64,000 nt of DNA from Acidobacteriota bacterium (GCA_022828085.1 JAJEIY010000049.1:148007-212006), one strand, 5' to 3'; shown: positions 39,957-49,455, counted from the stretch's first letter. Notes: generated by a model not told the origin, from the sequence alone. Made by a program: numbers and translations.

Positions 39957-41327
39957 CCGGCGCGCCGTCGGGAACACCACGACGCTCTCGTTGCCGTCCC
40001 TCCCGACCGACGCCACGCCGAACAGGTAGTTGTCGATCACCAGGTTCTCGAAGGTGTACTCGGTGACGTTCCCCACGAAACGCGAGTGCTCCCACTGGGG
40101 CGCGGTGGTGTCCCGCCAGTAGACGTGGTAGCCCGCGAGGTTGTCGGAGGCGACCGGATCCCACGACAGGACTGCGGACGCCCGGACCGCTCCGGCGATA
40201 CCGACTCCGCCCGGTGGGGCCGGGGCCCAGGCGAGCCCGGCGAGGGTGATCACGTTCACCCCGGTCAGCTTTGCGGCGTAGTCGAAGTTCACTCCCTCGA
40301 TCACGTCGCCGTACTCGATCCCGTCCTCCACCCGGATGTCCTGGTGCTGCCGCCGGTAGTTCTCGTGGGTCTCCATGATGCGGACGCCCGGGAAACCTGC
40401 GTCGTTGAACGGCCGGTGGTGCCCGCCGCGCCCGAAGCGGTCGAGGCGGTAGATCATCTTTGCCTCGAGATTCGGGAGGTAGAGGTCGGTCATCCGCGCC
40501 ACGTAGCGTGCGAGCTGCCGGGAGACGCCGTCCACCTCGCCGCCGGTGACGCGCCGCCGCCGCCGCGCTTCCTCTGTCTCCGTCACCGGAGTCGGTTCGG
40601 AGAACACCCGGAACACGTCGTTGCGGATGACGCCGTCCACCCCTTCGATGTTCCCGATCATGTCGTTGTTCAGGACCGCCTCGATGTCCCAGCCCTCGTC
40701 GAGGGCGACGCTCGCCATGTGCCGGCCGCCGTAAAGCCCCTGTTCTTCCCCGGAGAGCCCGGCCAGGATGATCGTGGCGGGAAAGGAACCCGCGTGCCGG
40801 CTCAGCACCCGGGCAGCCTCGATGGCGCCCGCCATGCCGCTCGCGTTGTCGTTGGCGCCCGGCGAGTCGTCCGTGAAGTTGTTCGCGTCGGAGACCCGGC
40901 TGTCGATGTCGCCCGACATGATGACGATCCGGTTCGGCTCGCCGGTCCCCCGCAGGGTCGCGAGAACGTTCACGACCTCGGTGTCCACGGGAATGCGGCT
41001 TCCCTCCCGGCCCGGAACCACGGTTCGCTGGTAGGAGACCTCGAGACAGCCTCCACAGGCATCCGAGATCAGGGTGAACTCCGCATGGATCCAGCGCCGC
41101 GCGGCACCGATCCCCCGGGTCTCGCTCTCGGTCTCGGAGAGCGTATGCCGCGTGCCGAACCCCACCATGGTGCGGATGTCCGACTCGATGCGCTCGGAGG
41201 AGACCGCCTCGAGGAGGTCGTACATCCGCGGATCCCGTCCCGGAGGTTCGCCGGACTGGGCCCGCCCCGCCGCCGGAGAGGTCAGCGAAACGATCAGGAG
41301 AGTCAGGGGGAGGAGGGGCGTCCGCAT
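39954..41327 (-). CDS. Secreted M28-family aminopeptidase with FN3-like tail
   Basis: This 457-residue protein has a signal peptide (~1-24) and an M28 zinc peptidase core: the GDIDSRVSD strand, PGANDNASGMAG with the bridging Asp, AGLSGEEQGLYG with the catalytic glutamates, and FGRGGHHRPF for the last ligand. The first ligand position reads D (GDIDS) where most M28 enzymes have His (GHxDS), a feature of one subfamily. The last ~95 residues (VRASAVLSWDPVASDNLAGYHVYWRD) are a fibronectin type III-like domain. It should remove N-terminal residues from peptides outside the cytoplasm. The ATG at 41327 is set by the signal peptide. It follows the NTF2-like gene by 42 bases. Confidence 0.85.
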   Translation of the reverse strand: MRTPLLPLTLLIVSLTSPAAGRAQSGEPPGRDPRMYDLLEAVSSERIESDIRTMVGFGTRHTLSETESETRGIGAARRWIHAEFTLISDACGGCLEVSYQRTVVPGREGSRIPVDTEVVNVLATLRGTGEPNRIVIMSGDIDSRVSDANNFTDDSPGANDNASGMAGAIEAARVLSRHAGSFPATIILAGLSGEEQGLYGGRHMASVALDEGWDIEAVLNNDMIGNIEGVDGVIRNDVFRVFSEPTPVTETEEARRRRRVTGGEVDGVSRQLARYVARMTDLYLPNLEAKMIYRLDRFGRGGHHRPFNDAGFPGVRIMETHENYRRQHQDIRVEDGIEYGDVIEGVNFDYAAKLTGVNVITLAGLAWAPAPPGGVGIAGAVRASAVLSWDPVASDNLAGYHVYWRDTTAPQWEHSRFVGNVTEYTFENLVIDNYLFGVASVGRDGNESVVVFPTARR

Positions 41328-41369
41328 GCCGGCGGGTTGTATCACCGGCGGGTGCGCCGGCCGGGACCC

Positions 41370-41879
41370 TCAGCCCGACGACGTGTGATCGTGGGAGATC
41401 TTCCAGCCGTCCCCGGTGCGCTCGAAGAGCAACGTGAAGAGCCCGGTGGGGGCGTCGTTTTCCCGCTCGAGGTTGTAACGGCCGAAGACGAACACGTACT
41501 CCTCGGACAACACCCGCACGTCGAGATCCGTGAAGGACAGCACCCCCATCGCCGCCCGGTCCGGATAGTTCCGCCGGTAGCGGTCGAGCACGTCCTCCGC
41601 GCCGTAGCGCACGCTCCCCCCCGAGACGAACCGCATCCGCGGAGAGTCCAGGTAGTCCGCCACGAACGCGACGAGATCCCCCTCGTTCCAGGCGCCCGCC
41701 TGCTGCTCCAGAAGCGCGCGGATGTCCGACTCGATGCGCTCCGCTTCCTCCGGCGTCACCGCGCGACGCTCCTCCGGAGCCGTGCTGCCGGACCCGTCGG
41801 GACCCGAGGGGCCTCCACACGCGCCGCTGAGGAGGATCAAGAGTCCGAGGGAGATCACCTGGTTCCGCATCCGGAGCAT
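41370..41879 (-). CDS. SnoaL/NTF2-like lipoprotein
   Basis: This 169-residue protein has a lipoprotein signal (lipobox SGAC, Cys about residue 21) and a Gly/Ser/Pro linker. It then has an NTF2-like domain of the DUF4440/SnoaL kind (IESDIRALLEQQAGAWNEGD, then the RMRFVSGG strand and the final GDGWKISHDHTS). Such domains bind small ligands or act as simple enzymes; nothing identifies the substrate. It starts 61 bases from the divergent hflK gene and is followed by the M28 peptidase. A second ATG three codons in is an alternative start. Confidence 0.75.
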   Translation of the reverse strand: MLRMRNQVISLGLLILLSGACGGPSGPDGSGSTAPEERRAVTPEEAERIESDIRALLEQQAGAWNEGDLVAFVADYLDSPRMRFVSGGSVRYGAEDVLDRYRRNYPDRAAMGVLSFTDLDVRVLSEEYVFVFGRYNLERENDAPTGLFTLLFERTGDGWKISHDHTSSG

Positions 41880-41940
41880 GGTAGCGGCCGGGCCGCGCTA
41901 CGATGCGGGCCATCAGCTGAGAGGCAGGAGGCGAGCGCGA

Positions 41941-43047
41941 ATGGCGTTATACGACAGCCCCGGGGGCAACGGTCCCTGGACGGGGCTCGGCGGGGAAGGC
42001 CCCGCAATGCCGGATCTGGAGGGGCTCCTGAGGCGTTTCGGCGGGAATGCCCGACGGACGGCCCTGCGGATCGCGGTGGGGGTCGCGGCGGTGGCCCTCT
42101 TTTTCATGTCCGTCTATCAGGTCCAGCCTGACGAGGCGGGGGTCGTCACCCGGTTCGGCCGCTACTCGCGGGTGACGGATCCGGGGCTCCACTTCATCGT
42201 GCCGTTCCTCGAGACGGTGACCAAGGTGCCGGTGGAGCGCCAGCTCAAGGAAGAGTTCGGCTTCCGGACGGTCGAGGCCGGCGTGCGCACCATGTACGAC
42301 GAGCGCCAGTTCCTCGAGGAGTCGCTCATGCTCACCGGCGATCTGAACGTCGCCGTGGTCGAGTGGATCGTGCAGTACAAGGTGCAGGATCCGCGGGCGT
42401 ATCTCTTCAACGTCCGCGACATCCGCTCGACGTTCCGGGACATGAGCGAGGCCGCCATGCGGGACGTCGTCGGCGACCACAGCGTGGATGAGGTGTTGAC
42501 CGTCGGCCGCGAACAGATCGCAGCCCGGGCGAAGGACCTCCTCCAGGAAATGAACGATCGCTACGAAACCGGCATCAGCGTCCAGCAACTCGTCCTCCAG
42601 GACGTGAACCCGCCGGACTCGGTGAAGCCTTCCTTCAACGAGGTGAACGAGGCGATCCAGGAGAAGGAGCGCCTCACCAACGAAGCGCTTGCCGAATACA
42701 ACCAGGCGATCCCGCGCGCCCGCGGCGACGCCGAGCGGCTCATCCAGGAGTCCGAGGGGTACGCGGCGGAGCGGGTGAACCGCGCCCGCGGCGAGGCGGC
42801 GCGGTTCGAAGCCGTGTATGCCGAGTACCGGAACGCGCCCCGGGTGACCAGGGCCCGGATGTATCTGGAGACGCTGTCCGAGGTCATGCCGAAGCTCGGC
42901 CAGAAGGTCATCCTCGACGAGAGCGGCGCCAACATCCTGCCGCTCCTGAATCTGAACGGCGAAAGGCGGCAACCCCCCAACCCCGGAGAGCCGGGCTCGG
43001 GCCAGCAGCCCGAGAGGCCAGAGTCTGAAGAGGAGAAATCGAAGTGA
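41941..43047 (+). CDS. hflK: FtsH protease modulator HflK
   Basis: This 368-residue SPFH/band-7 protein has a cytoplasmic N-terminus, one membrane segment (~42-60), the SPFH domain (VQPDEAGVVTRFGRYSRVTDPGLHFI, then LMLTGDLNVAVVEWIVQYKV), a helical region rich in R, E and A, and a Pro/Glu-rich tail. The N-terminal glycine-rich stretch with the order hflK-hflC identifies it. With HflC it forms a membrane cage around the FtsH protease. The ATG at 41941 gives the expected short N-terminal arm. The stop overlaps the hflC start (GTGA). Confidence 0.93.
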   Translation: MALYDSPGGNGPWTGLGGEGPAMPDLEGLLRRFGGNARRTALRIAVGVAAVALFFMSVYQVQPDEAGVVTRFGRYSRVTDPGLHFIVPFLETVTKVPVERQLKEEFGFRTVEAGVRTMYDERQFLEESLMLTGDLNVAVVEWIVQYKVQDPRAYLFNVRDIRSTFRDMSEAAMRDVVGDHSVDEVLTVGREQIAARAKDLLQEMNDRYETGISVQQLVLQDVNPPDSVKPSFNEVNEAIQEKERLTNEALAEYNQAIPRARGDAERLIQESEGYAAERVNRARGEAARFEAVYAEYRNAPRVTRARMYLETLSEVMPKLGQKVILDESGANILPLLNLNGERRQPPNPGEPGSGQQPERPESEEEKSK

Positions 43048-43973
43048 AGCGCGCGCTGCCGGTCCTCGGGACGCTGGCCGGAATCGTCCTCCTCTTTGCC
43101 TCGACCTACACCATTCGGGAGACCGAACAGGCGATCATCACCCAGTTTGGCGAGCCGGTGGGCGGCGCGGTCACCGAACCGGGGCTGCATTTCAAGGTGC
43201 CGTTCATCCAGCGGGTGACGCGTTTCGATCAGCGGTGGCTCCCCTGGGACGGGGACGCCAACCAGATCACCACCCGCGACAAGAAGTTCATCTGGGTGGA
43301 CACCTACGCGCGCTGGCGCATCGCCGACCCGCTGCTGTTCTTCCAGTCGGTGCGCGACGAACGCGGCGCCCAGAGCCGCCTCGACGACATCATCGACGGC
43401 GAGACCCGCAACGCGGTGGCCACCTACGACCTGATCGAGATCGTGCGGATCACGAACCGCGATTTCGAGATCACGGAGGACCTCGTCTCGTTCGCGACCG
43501 AGGAAGTGCCGAGCGAGATCGAGTTCGGCCGGAACGCCATCACCCGCAGCATCCTCGAGAAGGCCTCGGAGGTCACTCCGAACTTCGGGATCGAACTGGT
43601 GGACGTCCGCATCAAGCGGGTCAACTACGTCGAGGAAGTCCGCGCCAAGGTGTACGAGCGGATGATCTCGGAACGCCAGCGGATCGCGGAGCGGAGCCGC
43701 TCCGAAGGGCAGGGGCGCGCCGCCGAGGTCCGGGGACAGCGCGAACGCGAGCTGAAGTCCATCGAATCGGAGGCGTTCCGCCAGGCCGAGGAGATCCGCG
43801 GCCGGGCCGACGCCGAAGCCTCGGCGATCTACGCCCGCGCCTACCAGCGGGACGCCGACTTCTACCGCTTCATGAAGTCGCTCGAGACCTATCGCACCGC
43901 CCTCGATGAGGGGGTGACCCTGGTCATCGGGAGCGACAGCGAGTTCCTCGACTTCCTGCGCCGGTCGCGCTGA
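43044..43973 (+). CDS. hflC: FtsH protease modulator HflC
   Basis: This 309-residue SPFH-domain protein has an N-terminal membrane segment (~5-22), RETEQAIITQFGEPVGGAVTEPGLHFK, and the helical VRAKVYERMISERQRIAERSR region followed by EIRGRADAEASAIYA, all typical of HflC. It pairs with HflK to regulate FtsH. It starts at a GTG that overlaps the hflK stop by 4 bases, the usual arrangement for this pair. A strong hairpin follows 14 bases after the stop. Confidence 0.94.
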   Translation: MKRALPVLGTLAGIVLLFASTYTIRETEQAIITQFGEPVGGAVTEPGLHFKVPFIQRVTRFDQRWLPWDGDANQITTRDKKFIWVDTYARWRIADPLLFFQSVRDERGAQSRLDDIIDGETRNAVATYDLIEIVRITNRDFEITEDLVSFATEEVPSEIEFGRNAITRSILEKASEVTPNFGIELVDVRIKRVNYVEEVRAKVYERMISERQRIAERSRSEGQGRAAEVRGQRERELKSIESEAFRQAEEIRGRADAEASAIYARAYQRDADFYRFMKSLETYRTALDEGVTLVIGSDSEFLDFLRRSR

Positions 43974-43986
43974 GTTCCGGCCCGTC

Positions 43987-44012
43987 CACTCCGGGTTTCC
44001 GGACCCGGAGTG
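43987..44012 (+). terminator. Strong hairpin after hflC
   Basis: CACTCCGGGT and ACCCGGAGTG form a perfect 10-bp stem with a 6-base loop. The hairpin lies 14 bases after the hflC stop and about 100 bases before the metalloprotease start. No T-run follows, so it is a terminator or an mRNA-stabilising hairpin. Confidence 0.5.
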
Positions 44013-44112
44013 CGACGCGGGAAGTCCGCCGGCGCGTGCCTCATTGCCGCGCTCCGGGAGTTTCCGGCATGATTCCGGGCCACGCCTTCTTTCTCCGCAA
44101 AGGTTGAGCCCC

Positions 44113-46680
44113 ATGACGACAATGATGCTTCCGTCCCGCCTCCTGCTCAGGGCGGGCCTCTTGCTGTTGGCCGCCGCGCTCCTGAGCGCGCCGGCTTTCG
44201 CCCAGGACGCGCCTCCCACCATCGAGGAAAAGACTGCGGGAATGACCGCGATCTCCGGGTTTGTGCCCCTCTACTGGGACGAGCGCACCGGACACCTGTT
44301 CGCGGAGTTCGCCGAGATGGAGGAGGAGTTCATGTACTCGGTCTCCGCGGCCTCCGGCCTCGGCAGCAACCCGATCGGCCTCGACCGCGGGCAGATCAGC
44401 CGGCGGGCGGTGCTGATGCCCATCCGCGTCGGCCCGCGCATCCTGCTCATGGAGCCGAACTACCGCTACCGGGCGGTCAGCGACAACCCCGACGAGATCC
44501 GGGCGGTCCGCGACGCCTTCGCCCCCTCGGTGCACTGGGGGTTCGAGGTCGAGGCCGAAACCGAGGGCCGCGTGCTCGTGGACATGACCGATTTCTTCCT
44601 GCGGGACGCCCACGGCTCGGCGGCGCGGATCGCGCGGGCCGGGCAGGGGACGTTCCGGCTCGACCGGGACCGCAGCGTCTTCTACCTGGAGAACACCAAG
44701 GGCTTCCCCGACAACACCGAAGTCGAGACCATGCTGACCTTCACGAGCGACAACCCGGGTCGGCTGGTCTCCGGCGTCGCGGCCAGTGGGGACGCCGTGA
44801 CCCTCCGGCACCACCACTCGCTCGTACGCCTCCCGGGGCCCGGATTCGAGATCCGGGTCGCGGACCCACGGATCGGCGTCAACGGTCCGACCTACATGGA
44901 CTACGCCACCCCGATCGACCAGCCGATGACGGTGCGGCTGGCGGCCCGCCACCGCCTCCAGAAGACGGATCCCTCCGCGGAGCGGTCGGAGGTCGTGGAA
45001 CCCATCGTCTACTACCTCGACCGCGGCGTCCCCGAGCCGGTGCGGACGGCCCTCCTTGAAGGCGCGCGCTGGTGGGCCGAGGCGTTCGAGGCGGCCGGCT
45101 TCATCGATGCCTATCGCGTCGAGGTTCTCCCCGAGGGCGCCGACGCCCAGGACATCCGCTACAACATGATCCACTGGACCCATCGGCGCACCCGCGGCTG
45201 GTCCTACGGGGGCGGGGTCCAGGATCCCCGCACCGGGGAGATCATCAAGGGGAACGTGAACCTGGGGAGCCTGCGGCTCCGGCAGGACCACCTGCTCGGG
45301 GTCGGCATGGTGACCCCGTATGGCGGCGCGTCCGGTGCGGTCCCCATCGGGCTGCCGCCGGACCCGGACGGCCCGCACTCCTGCGGACTCTCGGCGGCGC
45401 CGGGCTTTTCCTACCTCGCCCAGGTGGGGGAGGGCGCCACCCCGCTGGACATGGCGCTCGCCCGGGTGGCGCAGCTCTCGGCCCACGAAGTGGGACACAC
45501 CCTCGGGTTTCCGCACAACTACATGGCGTCCACCTATGGCGGCCGGGCCAGCGTCATGGACTACCCGGCGCCGCTCGCGGTGCTCGAGGACGGGGTGGTG
45601 AAGCTGGATGAAGCCTACGGGGTGGGGGTCGGGTCCTACGACATCCTTTCGGTTCGCTGGGCCTACGGCCACTTTCCCCCCGAGGAGACCGCCGCCGCGC
45701 TCGACGCCATCATGCAGGAGGGGCTGATGTCGGAGACGCGGTTCATGGCCCACACCGACAACTACATCGGGGCCGGCGCGCATCCGCTGGCCTCGGTGTG
45801 GGACAACGGCCAGGACCTGGTCCGGCACCTGGGGCGCGAGATCGAGATCCGGCAGGCCGGGCTCGACGCCTTCGGCGAGAACGTGATCCGGCCCGGCGAG
45901 GCCATGTCGCTGCTGGAGCCGGTGCTGGTGCCGCTCTACCTGCACCACCGGTTCCAGATGAAGGCGGCGCTGAACACCGTCGGCGGCCAGGAGTACTACT
46001 ACGCGGTCCGGGGTGACGGGCAGCGGCCCGTCGCGCCCATTCCGGGCGAGCGCCAGCGGGAGGCGCTGGAGACCGTCCTCCGCACGCTGGAGACGGACTT
46101 CCTGGCGCTGCCGGAACGGATCGTGGAGCTGATTCCCCCTCCGGCCTACCGCGAAGCGGGCGGAGAAGGGTTCGACGGGCACACCGGGCTCGTCTTCGAT
46201 CCGCTGGCTGCGGCGGACACCTCGGCCGACTACACCGTGGAGCTCCTGCTCCACCCGGAGCGGATGGCGCGGCTCGTGAACAACCACGCCATGGATGGGG
46301 AGCAGCCCGGGCTCGGTGAGGTGCTGGACCGGATGGTGGAGAAGACCTGGGGCAACGGGGAGCCGGATGACAGTTACCGCCGCATGGTCCAGGACGCGGC
46401 CGAGCGCAGCGTCCTGAACGGCATGATGCGGGAGGCCATGAACCCGGACAACCCGGCGCGAGTGCGGGCGATCATCGAGGATCGGCTCATGGCGCTCGGA
46501 CGGACGCTCGCGGACATGAGCGACGCGACGCCCCATGACACCCTCGCCGTGGCCGACATCCGCCGTTTCGCCGATCGGGACGAAAGCCTCGACCCGAACG
46601 CCAGCCGGCCGGAGCGCCCGCCGGGTTCGCCGATCGGAGGTGCGAACGCTTCGGGAGAGCGCCGGATACCGCGGCGCTGA
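44113..46680 (+). CDS. Secreted zinc-dependent metalloprotease (DUF5117/DUF4953 type)
   Basis: This 855-residue protein has a signal peptide (MTTMMLPSRLLLRAGLLLLA, cleaved after AFA, about residue 33). The N-terminal DUF5117-like region (~75-280) is followed by a metzincin-like catalytic domain with HEVGHTLGFPH (H458, E459, H462, H468) and a Met-turn candidate in ASVMDYPAP. The C-terminal part is helical. These large proteases are common in Bacteroidota, Acidobacteriota and Gemmatimonadota, and their substrates are not known. The ATG at 44113 starts the signal peptide. The final ~25 residues are Pro/Gly/Arg-rich. It stands alone between the hflKC hairpin and a dispersed repeat. Confidence 0.9.
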   Translation: MTTMMLPSRLLLRAGLLLLAAALLSAPAFAQDAPPTIEEKTAGMTAISGFVPLYWDERTGHLFAEFAEMEEEFMYSVSAASGLGSNPIGLDRGQISRRAVLMPIRVGPRILLMEPNYRYRAVSDNPDEIRAVRDAFAPSVHWGFEVEAETEGRVLVDMTDFFLRDAHGSAARIARAGQGTFRLDRDRSVFYLENTKGFPDNTEVETMLTFTSDNPGRLVSGVAASGDAVTLRHHHSLVRLPGPGFEIRVADPRIGVNGPTYMDYATPIDQPMTVRLAARHRLQKTDPSAERSEVVEPIVYYLDRGVPEPVRTALLEGARWWAEAFEAAGFIDAYRVEVLPEGADAQDIRYNMIHWTHRRTRGWSYGGGVQDPRTGEIIKGNVNLGSLRLRQDHLLGVGMVTPYGGASGAVPIGLPPDPDGPHSCGLSAAPGFSYLAQVGEGATPLDMALARVAQLSAHEVGHTLGFPHNYMASTYGGRASVMDYPAPLAVLEDGVVKLDEAYGVGVGSYDILSVRWAYGHFPPEETAAALDAIMQEGLMSETRFMAHTDNYIGAGAHPLASVWDNGQDLVRHLGREIEIRQAGLDAFGENVIRPGEAMSLLEPVLVPLYLHHRFQMKAALNTVGGQEYYYAVRGDGQRPVAPIPGERQREALETVLRTLETDFLALPERIVELIPPPAYREAGGEGFDGHTGLVFDPLAAADTSADYTVELLLHPERMARLVNNHAMDGEQPGLGEVLDRMVEKTWGNGEPDDSYRRMVQDAAERSVLNGMMREAMNPDNPARVRAIIEDRLMALGRTLADMSDATPHDTLAVADIRRFADRDESLDPNASRPERPPGSPIGGANASGERRIPRR

Positions 46681-46732
46681 CGCGAGAGCGCAGCGCATCT
46701 CGTGACGCTGCTCACCCGAGGTGGCGCGTACG

Positions 46733-46934
46733 GCTTGGAACGCCGGTCTCCGACCGGCACGCGGCCCGAAGGGCCGCAGGCGACGCGTCGCTGTTTGTCC
46801 CCACGGGATGCCGGGACAAGCACGTCCCCTCGCTTCCGGTCGGCACCGAGGGAGAGAACCATCCCGCAGGCCGGCGTCACGACGTGGGCGGTGCGGAGCA
46901 CCGCGCGTGCCGGTCGAAGACCGGCGTTCCAAGC
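46733..46934. repeat. REPIN-like 202-bp palindromic element, copy A
   Basis: The ends are inverted copies of GCTTGGAACGCCGGTC, each containing a first hairpin (GCCGGTC/GACCGGC) and, just inside, a second one: GCGGCCC/GGGCCGC on the left and GCGGTGC/GCACCGC on the right. The core has a third pairing (TTGTCCC/GGGACAA). It is the same length as the copy at 63664 and very similar to it along its whole length. No open frame or transposase lies inside. It fills most of the 282-base gap between two converging genes. Confidence 0.82.
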
Positions 46935-46962
46935 CGTCGCGCCATTCCGCGCGGCGCTCGGA

Positions 46963-48435
46963 TCAGTGGTGCGCCGGGATCGGTAGCGCCAGCACCGACG
47001 CCCGGGCCCGGATCATCATGTGGACCGCGGGGTCCGGGCGGAAGAAGGAGCCGGCGTGGCCCTGGTCGTACCCCAGGACGAGGAGGTCGCGGGAACCGGT
47101 CAGGCGGGCCAGTTCCCGCGGGGGATTCCCCTCCGCGCGGATGATGGGGACACGCACGCGATAAAGGTCGGCCATCCGCTCGATGGCGGAGAGGACCGAG
47201 GCCATGTCGGCGCCCTCTTCGAGACCGCGGCCGATGAAGGGAGGGGGCGTCACCACGACGGCGGCGAGGGGAACGCCGAACTGGCGCGACAGCCCGATGG
47301 CGGTGTCCGCGGCGCGCACGGTGCCCTCCACATCGGTGACCGGGACGACAAGCCGTTCCCAGGGGAAGCTGCCGCCGGGAATGAGCACGGGGCAGGAAAA
47401 GCGGGCCATGGTCGAAAGGAAGCGCGCCGCATTCAGGCCCATGCGCGCCAGGAAAGAGGGTTCCCCATGGTCGATCAGGACGCAGCCGGCGTCCGGGCGC
47501 GCGGCGGCGAACGGGTCGTCGCCGGGCGCTACCCGGGAGAGCCGTTCCGCCGGCACGTCGAAATCGGCCGGAGGCTCGACCCCCTCCGGGGCCACGATCC
47601 TCAGACGCCGCGCCCGGGAGGTGCGGAACAGGTACTCGGCTTCCCGCCAGGCGATTTCGGGAAGGGCACGTTCGGCGAAGACCACGATGTGGCTCCCGAA
47701 CTGAAGGGGAAACAGCGACTTTCCCTCCCGCAGGAACTCGGCGGCGCCGGGCGCCACCTCGGGCTCGCCGGTGATGAGGAGCCGGTCCCCCGCCTCGATC
47801 ACCGCGTCGCCGTCGGGAACAACGAAGCGGTCCCCCCGGTAGATCCCGGCCACGAGCCACTTGCGGGCGCCGAGGTCCCGGAGCTTCACGTTCACCGCGG
47901 GTGAGGTCGGCAACACCTGGATCTCCCTGATCTCGCCGCGGCCGAGGCCGAGCGAAGTCGCCACCTGGTGGGAGCGCTCGACCCGGTTGCGGATCTGGCT
48001 CGCGATCACCCCCGGGCGCGCGATGCTCTCGGCGCCGGTGGCGCGGAGGCGTCCGGCCCGGTGCGATTCGCGGAGCGTGCCGATCGTGGAGGGACGGGGG
48101 GTGAGTTCGGCCGCCACCCGGCAGACCTCGATGTTGACGGTGTCCTGGTCGGTGGCGGCGATCACCCACTCGGCGCCGTCGCCGGCGGCCTCGCGGAGCG
48201 CGAGCGCGCTCGTGCCGTCGCGCAGCAGGGCCTCGAAGGTCTGGTGCGGCGCATCCTCGCGGAGCCGTTCCAGCTTGTTCGGGTCGGTGTCCAGCACCAC
48301 CACCCGCCGCTCGCCGGCGAGCTGGCGGGCAAGCTCCCGGCCGGTCTGCCCGGCGCCGACGATGACGACCCGGGGGAGGTCGTGCGGCGTCGCCGCGTCG
48401 CTCTCCGCGACGGGTTCCGGGCGGCGTTCAGGCAT
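46963..48435 (-). CDS. TrkA/RCK-domain protein with universal-stress-like C-terminus
   Basis: This 490-residue protein begins with an NAD-binding RCK domain (VVIVGAGQTGRELARQL, then the acidic VLDTD turn, residues ~20-140), followed by an RCK-C domain (~160-240: VKLRDLGARKWLVAGIYRGD, then LLITGEPE). The second half (~240-490) has strands such as HIVVFAERALPE, RLVVPVTDVEGTVRAADTAIGLS and LLVLGYDQGHAGSFF, like universal stress proteins. There is no membrane segment, so it would regulate a separate channel or transporter; none is nearby. The fusion may link nucleotide sensing to ion transport. Confidence 0.78.
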   Translation of the reverse strand: MPERRPEPVAESDAATPHDLPRVVIVGAGQTGRELARQLAGERRVVVLDTDPNKLERLREDAPHQTFEALLRDGTSALALREAAGDGAEWVIAATDQDTVNIEVCRVAAELTPRPSTIGTLRESHRAGRLRATGAESIARPGVIASQIRNRVERSHQVATSLGLGRGEIREIQVLPTSPAVNVKLRDLGARKWLVAGIYRGDRFVVPDGDAVIEAGDRLLITGEPEVAPGAAEFLREGKSLFPLQFGSHIVVFAERALPEIAWREAEYLFRTSRARRLRIVAPEGVEPPADFDVPAERLSRVAPGDDPFAAARPDAGCVLIDHGEPSFLARMGLNAARFLSTMARFSCPVLIPGGSFPWERLVVPVTDVEGTVRAADTAIGLSRQFGVPLAAVVVTPPPFIGRGLEEGADMASVLSAIERMADLYRVRVPIIRAEGNPPRELARLTGSRDLLVLGYDQGHAGSFFRPDPAVHMMIRARASVLALPIPAHH

Positions 48436-48547
48436 GGAGACGGAGAGGCCGAAACCCGGGCGGACTCAGGCCCCGGAGGCGGTTGTCCGAGGGGGCGGAC
48501 CGGAGCGGGAGCCCCGGCCCGGCCTCAGGCGAACGCGGAAGGGAAGC

Positions 48548-49324
48548 CTACTGTGCGAGCGTTGCCGTGATTTCCAGCACTGCGTCGGTGTCCCAGGGCG
48601 GCAGCATCACCCTGGTGATGGGCTCCTGGGGGTCCGTCGGAGTGTCGGGACCGGTTCCCTCGGTTCCGCCGACCGCCATGTAGGGCTCGCCGTCAACGAC
48701 TCCGGCGTCGTACATCTCGGCCCGGACCGTGAGCGTCTCCAGCCAGTTGCCGTCCTCGTCCATGGCGCAGACGTTGAAACCGATGAACCAGTCCGGGCTC
48801 GGCGTGAGTTTCTGGGCATAGCTGAGGCAGGGAAACTCCGAACTCAGGGTGAATTGCCCGGCCTGCAGAATTCCCTGAACCGCGCTGAAGTCCTCCGCAA
48901 GGACCATCCAGCCCATCTCCTCGGCCTCCTCCGCCAGGTCGTGCCCATGGCCGTCCCAGGCCAGGTGCTCAAGACCCTCGGTAGCCATGCCGCCTTCTGC
49001 CCAAAGCATTTCGCCCAGGGGATGGGCCACGAACGCGAGTTCCTCTTCGGATCGCGCGCCCTCGGGATAGGGCGTGGCTCCGAGAATCTGCACAAAAATT
49101 CCATCAGCGCTCCCATAGTTCGCCTTCACCGAGCCCAGTGGGAAACTGTAGGTCGCCATCGTGGGCTCATCGGGTTCCGGAGCCGGGGCCGGGGCGGGCG
49201 CCGGCGCGGGTGCAGGCGGCGGAGCCGGGGCGGGCGCCGGGGCGGTCCCGGAATCACCTCCGCACCCTCCCAAGACGAGCGCGCCGACCAGCGCGATTCC
49301 CATCCCGATGTTTCGTGTCTTCAT
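48548..49324 (-). CDS. Spondin-domain lipoprotein, copy 1
   Basis: This 258-residue protein has a lipoprotein signal (VLGGC, Cys about 20) and an Ala/Pro repeat linker (~28-52). A spondin-N-like domain follows: YSFPLGSVKANYG, then PLGEMLWAEGG, EFPCLSYAQKLTPSPDWFIG and NVCAMDEDGNWLETLTV. The PSPDWF motif is the clearest mark of this family. Spondin-N domains bind extracellular matrix or cell-surface partners in animals; their role in bacteria is not established. The ATG at 49324 has a strong GGAGGATC site 9 bases before it. It shares the family and linker type with the gene upstream. Confidence 0.8.
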   Translation of the reverse strand: MKTRNIGMGIALVGALVLGGCGGDSGTAPAPAPAPPPAPAPAPAPAPAPEPDEPTMATYSFPLGSVKANYGSADGIFVQILGATPYPEGARSEEELAFVAHPLGEMLWAEGGMATEGLEHLAWDGHGHDLAEEAEEMGWMVLAEDFSAVQGILQAGQFTLSSEFPCLSYAQKLTPSPDWFIGFNVCAMDEDGNWLETLTVRAEMYDAGVVDGEPYMAVGGTEGTGPDTPTDPQEPITRVMLPPWDTDAVLEITATLAQ

Positions 49325-49455
49325 GGCGGATCCTCCTTTGGTTTGCGAACGGTTCAATTCCCGTAACGCTTCCACCGCGGTCGAAATGTACCGTACTGCG
49401 TTGCGATTCGGAAGGGCTCGTATGCGGAGTGGGTTAGCCCTCTCCGTCACCTAAC

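Noticed and set aside
44041..46932. Long minus-strand frame opposite the large metalloprotease
   Set aside because: It is antisense to a gene with a signal peptide and a complete metzincin motif; its own sequence is low-complexity without domains.
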